A DNA stretch of 30,602 nucleotides, taken from positions 1-30,602 of the IMG/VR virus record IMGVR_UViG_3300008218_000032. One strand, given 5' to 3'. Every line of letters begins with the position of its first letter. Position 1 is the stretch's first letter. This document shows, piece by piece, positions 17,247 to 24,379 of this stretch. The notes below the pieces were generated by a model. It was not told the origin of the DNA and made no database searches. It saw only the letters and a list, made by a program, of their open reading frames with translations. Position numbers and translations under genes: made by a program. Source of the DNA: a virus.

Positions 17247-17753
17247 TTACTCCGCTACTCTATGCGTGGCTTGAGCCCATATTGTGACAGTAATTGGTCC
17301 GGTTATTGTCCCGCTATTGGTCAGCACCACATGCAACTCATCGCCACCGGACAGCGTTCCAGAGGTCACTGAGCTTGTTGAATAAATTGTGTTCGCAACG
17401 GTACAGGTGAGGGCTGCGGCAGCGATTATCGTTGTTGTTGACCCGCCGGATTTCTTATCAACCCTCACCGTGAAGTTCGTACCGCCAAGCAATTCCATGT
17501 ATGCCGTAGCAAAGACAACGGTGAAGTTAGATATGCTTGCGGGCAGCTTTGTCTTTAGCTGCTTTGCCCCGCCGAGGGCGTCGTCATAAACGAACGTAAG
17601 GCACATATCACTCTTGTTTGTTGAGTAATTGTTGGTATCTGCCGTCCCGTCATTGATGAAGGCTTGCAAACTATTGATGCAAGTGCTGATGTCATCCGCA
17701 TCAACCTGATTGCCGTTTGCAATATTCGTCGTGTCTGCTGTTACTGTAGCCAC
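17247..17753 (-). CDS. Small probable tail-fibre or virion surface protein
   Basis: A 168-residue protein starting with GTG at 17753; GGGAG lies six bases before it, and the start overlaps the preceding TAG by one base. The N-terminus (TTNIANGNQVDADDISTCIN) resembles the short helix-forming start of many phage fibre proteins, in which a Gly-Asn-Pro/Gln-Ala/Val-Asp-Ala motif precedes an N-terminal attachment helix. The remainder is Thr/Ser/Gly-rich with alternating hydrophobic residues (for example FTVRVDKKSGGSTTTIIA), suggesting a beta-sandwich. It follows the beta-helix gene, so both may contribute to host-surface contact. Inference from composition and context. Confidence 0.82.
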   Translation of the reverse strand: MATVTADTTNIANGNQVDADDISTCINSLQAFINDGTADTNNYSTNKSDMCLTFVYDDALGGAKQLKTKLPASISNFTVVFATAYMELLGGTNFTVRVDKKSGGSTTTIIAAAALTCTVANTIYSTSSVTSGTLSGGDELHVVLTNSGTITGPITVTIWAQATHRVAE

Positions 17754-18499
17754 TATCTGCTCCCGTCTACCTGTCCAACGTTTGCCGTCACAGCCATATT
17801 CGCCGCAGTCGGCTTATAGGAATATGCCTTTGTAATCGAGGTATCTGCCACATTACCCACAATCATAGAGTCGGACACATTATCGTCCAAATAGATACCA
17901 TATCCACCGCCCGGAAACACCTTGAACATGTTGCCCCGGTAAGCCCCCATCTTCGATGTGCCAGTGATATAGATGCCCGCCTGATTGGAGTCTAGAAAGT
18001 GACAGTTCTCTATCGTCAGGTAATCAATGCCACTGGCATACACCCCGATGTTTACATCTGCGAACACGCAGTTCCGCACGACGCACAAATCCCCGCTCAC
18101 GTCAACTGTTTTATCATCAGCCGTCGTAGACCCATCACTGAAGCGGATCCCCTCTAGGACACACTCCTGGCCTGACAGTAAAATGGCAGGTCGTCCGCTT
18201 GTGGATTTCTTCTTGAAGACCGTATTACCTGGCGATGTGGAGATGAGCTGCACATTCGCCTGCGTTATGTCGAGGGTGTTTGTAAAATTCCAGATCCCCT
18301 CTGAGAGCAGCAGCCTGCCGCCTTCCTTCCCGAGCCCCGCCACAGCCTCAGCTATGGTGGTCTTCGGCGTTATAATCGGACCGCTGTAGAGTTGGCGTTG
18401 TGCAATCTGCTCAACACGCGCCATAACCCCCCTGAACCGCTCATCCTGGCCCGAGAGGTCGACGGGCATCTTCTGGCTGTGGGTTCTAAAGTAGCTCAA
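17753..18499 (-). CDS. Right-handed beta-helix (pectate-lyase-like) tail spike or fibre protein
   Basis: A 248-residue protein. Residues about 48-70 (IAEAVAGLGKEGGRLLLSEG) match the entry segment of pectate-lyase-fold spikes: a helix followed by a GGxLLLxEG strand. Repeating rungs follow, containing Asn/Gly/Asp turns and short aliphatic strands, for example VLEGIRFSDGS, CVVRNCVFADVN, LTIENCHFLDSN and GIYLDDNVSD. Such proteins bind or cleave host surface polysaccharide, but I see no clear catalytic pair. At 248 residues it is short for a full tailspike and may be a small attachment module. The start is TTG at 18499 with GGGAG seven bases before it, overlapping the previous TGA as TTGA; no better ATG lies nearby. 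Confidence 0.88.
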   Translation of the reverse strand: MSYFRTHSQKMPVDLSGQDERFRGVMARVEQIAQRQLYSGPIITPKTTIAEAVAGLGKEGGRLLLSEGIWNFTNTLDITQANVQLISTSPGNTVFKKKSTSGRPAILLSGQECVLEGIRFSDGSTTADDKTVDVSGDLCVVRNCVFADVNIGVYASGIDYLTIENCHFLDSNQAGIYITGTSKMGAYRGNMFKVFPGGGYGIYLDDNVSDSMIVGNVADTSITKAYSYKPTAANMAVTANVGQVDGSR

Positions 18500-20412
18500 C
18501 GGAAATCTCCCGCATCGGTCTCAACGGAATAGTCCCTTATGACTAGGTATGGCCCGAGTGTTGTCTTTGCTGGATCTAAAACGCCAACCCGGAAACTCCG
18601 ACTCTTCACCGCACCCGGCTCCGCCTTGAATGTCATCCATGAGGAGCCCTCATAGTCAGCCACGGCGTCAGTGTCATCCTCACCGTACACGCCGCCGCCC
18701 GAGCTGTTGTAGAAGTTGTTAGAGTCCTCGTTTGGGTGGAAATCAAAGTCGCCACTGGTCGCCTGCCTGTCGGCAGTAAGCACCCGCCGAACAGTTGACG
18801 CTCCCTCAATCATTTTGGAGTCTGTCGCCTGCTCCTCGCCTTCCATGAACCAGCGCGGCCTATTAGAACTTGCCGTTGGCGTCTTCCCTCTGGTTAGGAT
18901 TTTGAATCGCAGCGGCCTATATGTACTAACACTGTCGCTGGTTCTAAACATCCGGCTGGACTGCCAAACCATCTCCGGCGACTTATAGTTCGTGCCATTG
19001 TAGTCCCTGAGCTCCATCCCGTATCGGTAGAGCTTCCCTGTCGAAGAGAGCGTATAAACCCGCTCTTCTGCGCCAACTGTAATTGTGTCGCCAGAGAAGA
19101 ACTTATGATTAAACGCGCCACCTCCGTATTCACCGGTGAACACGGTCCATGCCTGGTTTCTGTAGTCCCACACCAGTGTGGTGCTAAAATCACTGGAAGC
19201 GATGGCCCCTGTGCCTACCGGCAAAGACCACCAAATCTGCTGCCGGCTCTTGATGTGAAGCGCCTTGGCATGACGAAGAAGGTTCCTGTCTACATAAAAG
19301 GGGTATCCCAGTGCCCTAAGATTTGTCTTAACCTCAAAGGGGAGGTGTGTCTCTGCGGCGCGGTGGGTAAACATCGAGTCCACTCCGCTTGATATTTTCT
19401 TTACCGCTCCCTCTGTGGCTTGGCCGGCATAGCTGTAGACGCCATCGTATGAGAGGAAGTAAATCAACCCACCGACAGCAATCACGCTGTCAGGGGCAAC
19501 ACATCCCACTCCATCAACTGCTTTAGATATAGTTCGCGTGTCCGCCGACTGGCCGTGGAGATTGTAGATTGCGCGGTCTGTAAATGCGACCAACATCCCC
19601 TTGAAGCTCACCAGCCCAGTGATCCGCTCTCGTTCGTCAACGAAGAACATGTTATCGGCCTTGATGTCTGCAAACTTCCAGAGGTCCGAATGCATCACAA
19701 GCGCCGGGTCCAACGTAAAGATTGACCGAGCCTCATCGAGGCGCCACTTCGGCACAAGGTTTTGTTTTTCTTCCAGGGTGTCTGTAAAGTCAACTTTATC
19801 GTACAGCCTGAACCCGGCGTAGAAATAAAGAGAGTTATGCCTGACAGCGATAGTCCCTCTCGGCGCCCCGTCCCAGTAGGAGACGTTGAGCTTCCCGAGT
19901 TGGTCCACATCCTGGGTCATATCCACCGCACGAAGGTTTGCGCTGTCACGCACTGCGTCATAAACGTAGGTTGTGTACTTCGTACTCACCACGGTGATGA
20001 AGTGGGTGTCCTGGACGTTCCCATTCTCATCAAAGGTGGGCAGAGTGCAGTCGATGAACGAGCACTCAAATTCAGTTGGATCTTCACTTGGGTCGAACGG
20101 CTCACCCAAATCGGTAGAGACATCCTGCATGGTGGTCAGATTGCCATCTAGATCTGCCGTCTGAAACTGCACCTTCCCACTCTTTTTACCCATCATTAGG
20201 ATGCGCGGAGGAAGGTTACGTGGCTCACAGACGTGGATCTTACCTGTATCTAACCCGGTATTGGCCAGATGGGTAAAGCCAAGGCGCGGCTCAATATAGC
20301 CCCTGGCATAGTCCACATTCACAGAGATTGAAGCGTGGCGCTCCGTTTGATAGTTCTCTCGCTCTTCAATCCCCTGGTATGGGCCAGGGTAGGTGAACAG
20401 TTTTGTAGCCAC
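18496..20412 (-). CDS. Tail stabilisation / tail tubular protein B-like protein
   Basis: A 638-residue beta-rich protein with no membrane segments. It begins with a segment typical of podoviral tail hub proteins (LFTYPGPYQGIEERE then a YIEPRLGF strand). Propeller-like blades follow (for example ILMMGKKSGKVQFQ, GLIYFLSYDGVYSYAG, RVYTLSSTGKLYRYGMEL). In T7-like phages tail tubular protein B (gp12), and in P22 the gp10 needle-proximal protein, have comparable roles in forming and closing the short tail after DNA packaging. The start is GTG at 20412 with AGGAGG six bases before it. The gene follows the adaptor-like gene closely, the usual order in podoviruses. Family assignment is by pattern and context, without a database search. 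Confidence 0.85.
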   Translation of the reverse strand: MATKLFTYPGPYQGIEERENYQTERHASISVNVDYARGYIEPRLGFTHLANTGLDTGKIHVCEPRNLPPRILMMGKKSGKVQFQTADLDGNLTTMQDVSTDLGEPFDPSEDPTEFECSFIDCTLPTFDENGNVQDTHFITVVSTKYTTYVYDAVRDSANLRAVDMTQDVDQLGKLNVSYWDGAPRGTIAVRHNSLYFYAGFRLYDKVDFTDTLEEKQNLVPKWRLDEARSIFTLDPALVMHSDLWKFADIKADNMFFVDERERITGLVSFKGMLVAFTDRAIYNLHGQSADTRTISKAVDGVGCVAPDSVIAVGGLIYFLSYDGVYSYAGQATEGAVKKISSGVDSMFTHRAAETHLPFEVKTNLRALGYPFYVDRNLLRHAKALHIKSRQQIWWSLPVGTGAIASSDFSTTLVWDYRNQAWTVFTGEYGGGAFNHKFFSGDTITVGAEERVYTLSSTGKLYRYGMELRDYNGTNYKSPEMVWQSSRMFRTSDSVSTYRPLRFKILTRGKTPTASSNRPRWFMEGEEQATDSKMIEGASTVRRVLTADRQATSGDFDFHPNEDSNNFYNSSGGGVYGEDDTDAVADYEGSSWMTFKAEPGAVKSRSFRVGVLDPAKTTLGPYLVIRDYSVETDAGDFR

Positions 20413-20422
20413 CGCTCACCTC

Positions 20423-21112
20423 CTAATAGTGCCCCAGCACCTTGACCGACCAGGGTTCATCGACCTGCCTGGATTCGGCATTCATTTCAATATAAACGAC
20501 CGCCTCATCCCACAGCTTTTCAATCATAGGATTGTTGCCGTTCTGCTTGATATTCATCAAGTAGGCAAGGCGCTTGTAGACCGCATCGTGGAACATATCC
20601 GCCCTACCGCCGAGCACTGCCGTACCATCAGCCGCCATGGCATCCAGGTGAGCGATACTGTAGGCCGTTACGTTGAGGGCAGCACCTGTGAGCGGCGCCA
20701 TGTACATATACTGCCCCTGGGTGGCGTAATAGTGGGGATTTCCCCCATAGAGGGCATCGGCCTCCAGGTGGTACTTCTGGCGCTCGCTGAAACGAAACGG
20801 CATCCACTTTCGGGGTAGATTCGAGGTGGTTATGCCGCCGGCAGAGCTGTAGTCCTCAACACCTATAATCTTATATGGCACTTTGGTGAAGATACTCGCA
20901 TCTTCCATATCGATGCGCTCTGTATTGGCTGGCCAGGTGAAGGTATCAACATTCAGAAAATGCTCTGGGCTGACCCGGATAATCTCCCGCCACACGTCTC
21001 TATTGGCCTCATCCGACAGCGTATTTAGCAGCGAATCGGTCCAAAACAGCGAGCCCTTCTCGTCGAGAAGGTTTTTGGCCAGAGACTTTACGTTGGTACG
21101 TGTCAGAGTCAT
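20423..21112 (-). CDS. Head-tail adaptor / tail tubular protein A-like protein
   Basis: A 229-residue protein. The first 45 residues are helical (VKSLAKNLLDEKGSLFWTDS then LLNTLSDEANRDVWREII). A beta-rich middle with many Tyr and Trp residues follows, then a C-terminal helical region (MFHDAVYKRLAYLMNIKQ, about 178-195). This is the pattern of adaptor or tail tubular A proteins that bind below the portal in podoviruses. The ATG overlaps the previous gene's TGA (ATGA), with AGGGG upstream. The order capsid, two small genes, adaptor, stabilisation protein supports the assignment. I cannot see a motif that distinguishes T7 gp11-like from P22 gp4-like adaptors. Confidence 0.8.
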   Translation of the reverse strand: MTLTRTNVKSLAKNLLDEKGSLFWTDSLLNTLSDEANRDVWREIIRVSPEHFLNVDTFTWPANTERIDMEDASIFTKVPYKIIGVEDYSSAGGITTSNLPRKWMPFRFSERQKYHLEADALYGGNPHYYATQGQYMYMAPLTGAALNVTAYSIAHLDAMAADGTAVLGGRADMFHDAVYKRLAYLMNIKQNGNNPMIEKLWDEAVVYIEMNAESRQVDEPWSVKVLGHY

Positions 21113-21618
21113 GCCACATTCCCCTGGATGAAGTGGTGTTTCTGGAAGGTGTTGACTCTAGGCACATAACCGCACAGCCTCTCTGCCTCTGGCTTCAGGC
21201 GTTTGTAGAGGTCTTTGCTTCGATTGTAGATGTCATCGAGCTCGCTTCGGTCGCGCTGCTCTTCCTTCCACTCTTCATCTGTGTATTGCTGCAGGTAAGC
21301 TGCTGTACCCATGCGCCAGAGGTCACATCGCCGGATGTACTGACACAGCCGAACATCTCGGATCGGGAGGAAAGAACCATCATCGTCTTCCCACACCTTC
21401 CATATGTAAGGCACAGTCTCCCTGCTTGGTATGGTCTTTACTCCGAACTTGACTTCAACAGTGGCGGCCACAAGACGCGCAATCACCCATCGCTTTCGCT
21501 GGTTACAGAATCCGACAATTAACTTGTCGTCATGCACCCGCTCTTTGATGCGCTTGGTCTCATGCTTGTCCCAGCGGATTGCCTTGAGCAACCGCCACTG
21601 TTTTTCAGTCAATACCAT
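21109..21618 (-). CDS. Unknown basic protein in the neck gene cluster
   Basis: A 169-residue protein rich in Arg, Lys and Trp, beginning MVLTEKQWRLLKAIRWDKHE. The N-terminal 25 residues look like an amphipathic helix, and the C-terminal part is a charged helix (EEWKEEQRDRSELDDIYNRS). There is a Cys-containing segment RLCQYIRRCDLW but no standard zinc motif. The ATG lies two bases after the preceding TAA with only a poor Shine-Dalgarno, so translation is probably coupled. Its place between the capsid-proximal gene and the adaptor suggests a neck, connector or assembly role. A DNA-binding role is possible from its charge. Not recognised. Confidence 0.82.
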   Translation of the reverse strand: MVLTEKQWRLLKAIRWDKHETKRIKERVHDDKLIVGFCNQRKRWVIARLVAATVEVKFGVKTIPSRETVPYIWKVWEDDDGSFLPIRDVRLCQYIRRCDLWRMGTAAYLQQYTDEEWKEEQRDRSELDDIYNRSKDLYKRLKPEAERLCGYVPRVNTFQKHHFIQGNVA

Positions 21619-21620
21619 AA

Positions 21621-22241
21621 TTACTGCACGTTCTGCGGTGACGCATTGTCATTGACCTGCGGCCCATCAGTCAGCTTAGGTATGTACGCAATCTGCACGC
21701 CAAGCAGACCCTTGTCTTCGCTCAGCCCAGCAGCAAACGCATCCATTTCAACGTCAACCGTGATGAAGTTTGTATCATCAGGCACCAGCGTGGAGGCGAT
21801 CAGCGTGCCCCAGCGGGTGTACTGAACAACATTCGCCGCAGCTACCGTGTCCTGGGCAATAGGGGGGCCTAGCGGGACGGCTGCGCCGGTTGGCGCTGTG
21901 TCCGAGCCCGTCCGCCCAAGTAGGACTTTCCAGTCAATGGTGTCTGCCGTTGTGCTGCTACCGCTTGTCCAAATGACTCGGAAAAAGATGTCATTTTCCC
22001 AGTCCATGTAAGTGGGCGAATACAAAAGATGTCGCACCAGGCGGCCAGCAGTTGTCATTTTCCAACCCACGAGCCCGGCAGAGCCGAAAGTAGTCAGCAG
22101 GGCATCCGCATTGCTTCCGGCAGGGTGGATGAAGTCAGCATCACCATCCTCCGTACCAACAAGATTACCCATGCTGGTCATCGCAGACGCATGAATCGTC
22201 TCAATGCGGTACTTATAATCGATATTTCTGTCTTTGATCAT
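21621..22241 (-). CDS. Probable head-decoration or head-completion protein, unknown family
   Basis: A 206-residue protein. The frame is open back to 22307, but the first 22 codons would be read through the terminator hairpin. The ATG at 22241 has GGAG ten bases upstream and gives a sensible start, MIKDRNIDYKYRIETIHA. The rest alternates hydrophobic strands and Gly/Asp/Ser turns (for example FFRVIWTSGSSTTADTIDW and FITVDVEMDAFAAG), consistent with a beta-sandwich or jelly-roll. Directly after the capsid gene, it could be a capsid decoration or head-fibre protein. It is also the first gene behind the strong terminator, so its expression must rely on readthrough or on a promoter not identified. 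Confidence 0.85.
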   Translation of the reverse strand: MIKDRNIDYKYRIETIHASAMTSMGNLVGTEDGDADFIHPAGSNADALLTTFGSAGLVGWKMTTAGRLVRHLLYSPTYMDWENDIFFRVIWTSGSSTTADTIDWKVLLGRTGSDTAPTGAAVPLGPPIAQDTVAAANVVQYTRWGTLIASTLVPDDTNFITVDVEMDAFAAGLSEDKGLLGVQIAYIPKLTDGPQVNDNASPQNVQ

Positions 22242-22280
22242 TGGTCTATCACTCCACAGTTTTCCCCCCGAAGGGATACT

Positions 22281-22306
22281 AAATAAAGGGGGGCCGAAGC
22301 CCCCCA
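22281..22306 (-). terminator. Intrinsic terminator with UUCG loop after the major capsid gene
   Basis: Read leftward, GGGGGGC-TTCG-GCCCCCC (22305-22288) forms a perfect seven-base-pair, all G-C stem capped by the very stable TTCG loop. TTTATTT (22287-22281) follows. The hairpin begins seven bases after the capsid stop codon. A second short hairpin, CCC-TTCG-GGG, lies just downstream (about 22275-22266), and its G-run could compete for the C-run of the first. Expected effect: high capsid transcript with reduced expression of downstream tail genes. Confidence 0.9.
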
Positions 22307-22311
22307 TAAAA

Positions 22312-23583
22312 CTAGAAAATAAGGTTACTGACGCTAACGTCGCTCAACACGCCGTGCGTGTTACGTCGCTCACAACCCAAGTTTCCATACCAACACATGA
22401 ACGCTTCCCACTGGTCTTTGCCAGTTACTCGGGAAAGCACCGAACCATCTTGGTCCGCCCAGCCCCAGTCTTTTTGGACATAGAGCTTCAGGTCGCCTGT
22501 GCTTAGGAAGAATAACTTGTTGTAGGTTGCGTGCTTATCGAACTCGATTGTGATCGGGTTCGAACCACCAGCATACGTCAACTTCTGGAAACCACCACGC
22601 AATTGCTCAGGAGCATAGCGCACATCGCTTGTCAAAAGATTGATGTACTCTCGACGAAGCGAGTGATGGCCTATGATAAGGTTCGGCTCGTCGCCGCCCT
22701 TCTCATCGATTGCATCAATGGTAAGTTGCATCAACTCAAGAGACAACGGACGGTCCGTACCGGCATTGCCTTCGTTGTGCGCCTTCCAATCCGCATTAGC
22801 CCCAACATCAACACCCTGCAAGTCGAAATCGCTGTCGTCTTGGACGATGTGATCGATACCAGTAATCTCGTTGTTAAACGAGTTACCATTAGCGTCACCA
22901 CGAACAATAAGGTCGTTATCAACAATTGTTGCGCTGGCCATCGTGAACGTGGTTCGACTTGGGACAGTCAATGCTTCTGCAAAAATAGGCGTTCCACTCG
23001 TCAATTCGGCAACAGTGCCAATAGCAAGCGCATCGCCTACCTTGACGTACCGACTGCCGGGATTATCACAAGTCACCGTGGTAACAGTTCCGACAGGAGT
23101 TGTAACCAGCGACATGACGCCCGTTTTACCACCATGACCAGCACCTAGCGCCGCGTCATTGAGGAAGTTGCCGTAGCACTGACGGTTCATGTCGTTACGC
23201 AAATCGCGGCGCATACCGTCGATTTCCGTCTTCATTGCCGTAGCGAATGCGCCGGCTGAACCCTGTGATGCTGCGATAACAGCGCCCGTCAAAGTAATCC
23301 GGCCGTACATATATTTAGCCAGAATGTTTGACGTGACGAAACCCTGTGATCCAGCAGCCGGAAGCGAAGACGTTTCACCACGAGCGCCAACGCCCGAGTT
23401 ACGAGTCAAATGCACCGGGAACTGAACCCGCCGACCTGTCCAGCTTCGCTTGGACTTTTCGACGTATTGCAGAAGTGTAACCTTGTTGTTGAGGTGCTCC
23501 CGAACAGGACCCTCATAAAAATCCTTGAGAACAACATCAAAATTGCTGCCGCCCCCAACTGTTCCGATCTTTTGAATAGCCAT
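22312..23583 (-). CDS. Major capsid protein (HK97-fold type)
   Basis: A 423-residue protein that assembles the icosahedral head. The N-terminal 60 residues (DVVLKDFYEGPVREHLNNKV then SWTGRRVQFPVHL) resemble the N-arm and E-loop start of capsid proteins from environmental podoviruses. A central helix (MKTEIDGMRRDLRNDMNRQC, about 116-135) fits the HK97 spine helix. The C-terminal third is beta-rich, with a segment KLYVQKDWGWADQDGSV. Codon choice, position after the scaffold gene and the strong terminator right behind it all suit the most highly expressed virion gene. AGGAGGG lies seven bases upstream of the ATG. No protease-cleaved propeptide is evident, and no maturation protease gene is visible nearby. 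Confidence 0.93.
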   Translation of the reverse strand: MAIQKIGTVGGGSNFDVVLKDFYEGPVREHLNNKVTLLQYVEKSKRSWTGRRVQFPVHLTRNSGVGARGETSSLPAAGSQGFVTSNILAKYMYGRITLTGAVIAASQGSAGAFATAMKTEIDGMRRDLRNDMNRQCYGNFLNDAALGAGHGGKTGVMSLVTTPVGTVTTVTCDNPGSRYVKVGDALAIGTVAELTSGTPIFAEALTVPSRTTFTMASATIVDNDLIVRGDANGNSFNNEITGIDHIVQDDSDFDLQGVDVGANADWKAHNEGNAGTDRPLSLELMQLTIDAIDEKGGDEPNLIIGHHSLRREYINLLTSDVRYAPEQLRGGFQKLTYAGGSNPITIEFDKHATYNKLFFLSTGDLKLYVQKDWGWADQDGSVLSRVTGKDQWEAFMCWYGNLGCERRNTHGVLSDVSVSNLIF

Positions 23584-23600
23584 GAGCTACCCTCCTAAAA

Positions 23601-24338
23601 TCAACCTATTGATTTCAGGAACTCAATCGCACCAGCCTCAGCGTCTTCAAGGTTATCACCATAATCCCGTGCCCGTGGAGCCGCGACATTTCCACCACGT
23701 TGCAAAGAACGCGGAGGCACCTTCATTCCCCGAGTGCCAGCCCGTTTCTCGAACTTTTTACTCTCGGAGCGGTGTGAACGCTTCGCCAACTCTCCTACAG
23801 AAGCATAGGGATTTACTCGGATCCCCTCTAGGATGTCTCGCCTCTCCGCCCAGGGATACTTAGCCTGGGCATCAGAAATCTCCGATTCAATGCGGCGCTC
23901 CTCTTTCTCAAGAAGAGCCTCTTGGCGCCACTTGGCCGCCTCACTGAGTTGCCGTTGCGACTCCTCGTACTTCCGCTCTAAACTGGTAACCTTCTGTTCT
24001 AATGGATCGGCAAACTCATCGTACTCACTGGCCTGCTGCGGTTGTGTTACCTGATTTATTCCTTGTTGTAACTGACCATGCGCCCACTGCGCGTAGTTAT
24101 TCAGTTGGTCCTTTTCAGCCTCTAACTGACGGAGCCTCGCCTCCAAGTCCCCCTGCGAGTCTCGGACAGTTCGCAATTGCTCGCGACTCTCCTTGAAACG
24201 CTCATAAGGAACCGCTTGCGGCTTTCCGTCCTCGCCAATCTCAGGTTCAAATTCGTCAATATCGCTTGACTCCGCGTTAAGATCGGCTTCCTCGATGGCC
24301 TGCGATTCCATCGTGTGGTCTGTACCAGTATCGCTCAT
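23601..24338 (-). CDS. Capsid assembly scaffold protein
   Basis: A 245-residue acidic, highly helical protein. After an acidic N-terminus (about 20-45), heptad-rich charged stretches (RLRQLEAEKDQLNNYAQWAH then LEQKVTSLERKYEESQRQLS, about 85-170) predict a long coiled coil. A basic C-terminus (about 190-225) would contact capsid protein, as in P22 and T7 scaffolds. The gene lies between portal and capsid genes, the standard scaffold position. I start at the ATG at 24338 because GGGAG (24351-24347) lies eight bases before it. An upstream in-frame GTG at 24353 would place that Shine-Dalgarno inside the coding sequence. Stop to capsid start is 17 bases. Confidence 0.9.
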   Translation of the reverse strand: MSDTGTDHTMESQAIEEADLNAESSDIDEFEPEIGEDGKPQAVPYERFKESREQLRTVRDSQGDLEARLRQLEAEKDQLNNYAQWAHGQLQQGINQVTQPQQASEYDEFADPLEQKVTSLERKYEESQRQLSEAAKWRQEALLEKEERRIESEISDAQAKYPWAERRDILEGIRVNPYASVGELAKRSHRSESKKFEKRAGTRGMKVPPRSLQRGGNVAAPRARDYGDNLEDAEAGAIEFLKSIG

Positions 24339-24346
24339 CTTTATAT

Positions 24347-24351
24347 CTCCC
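24347..24351 (-). promoter_or_regulatory. Ribosome binding site that fixes the scaffold start
   Basis: GGGAG eight bases before the ATG at 24338. A GTG five codons upstream (24353) is in frame, but it overlaps this motif and has none of its own, so the ATG is preferred. Confidence 0.7.
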
Positions 24352-24355
24352 ACGC

Positions 24356-24373
24356 ACTGACTATCGCGTCAGT
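24356..24373 (-). other. Small inverted repeat between portal and scaffold genes
   Basis: Within the 41 bases separating the portal stop from the scaffold start, ACTGAC (24356-24361) and GTCAGT (24368-24373) are perfectly complementary around a six-base loop. The hairpin ends four bases before the scaffold Shine-Dalgarno on the transcript. No T-run follows, so it is not an intrinsic terminator. It could stabilise or delimit the scaffold-capsid message, or be a processing site. Confidence 0.5.
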
Positions 24374-24379
24374 AGGCGT

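Noticed and set aside
22242-22307. Upstream start for the gene after the capsid gene
   Set aside because: The first codons would be translated from the terminator hairpin; the ATG at 22241 with GGAG is a better start.
22531-23148. 205-residue plus-strand open frame
   Set aside because: Entirely antisense to the major capsid gene, with no Shine-Dalgarno and no recognisable protein pattern.
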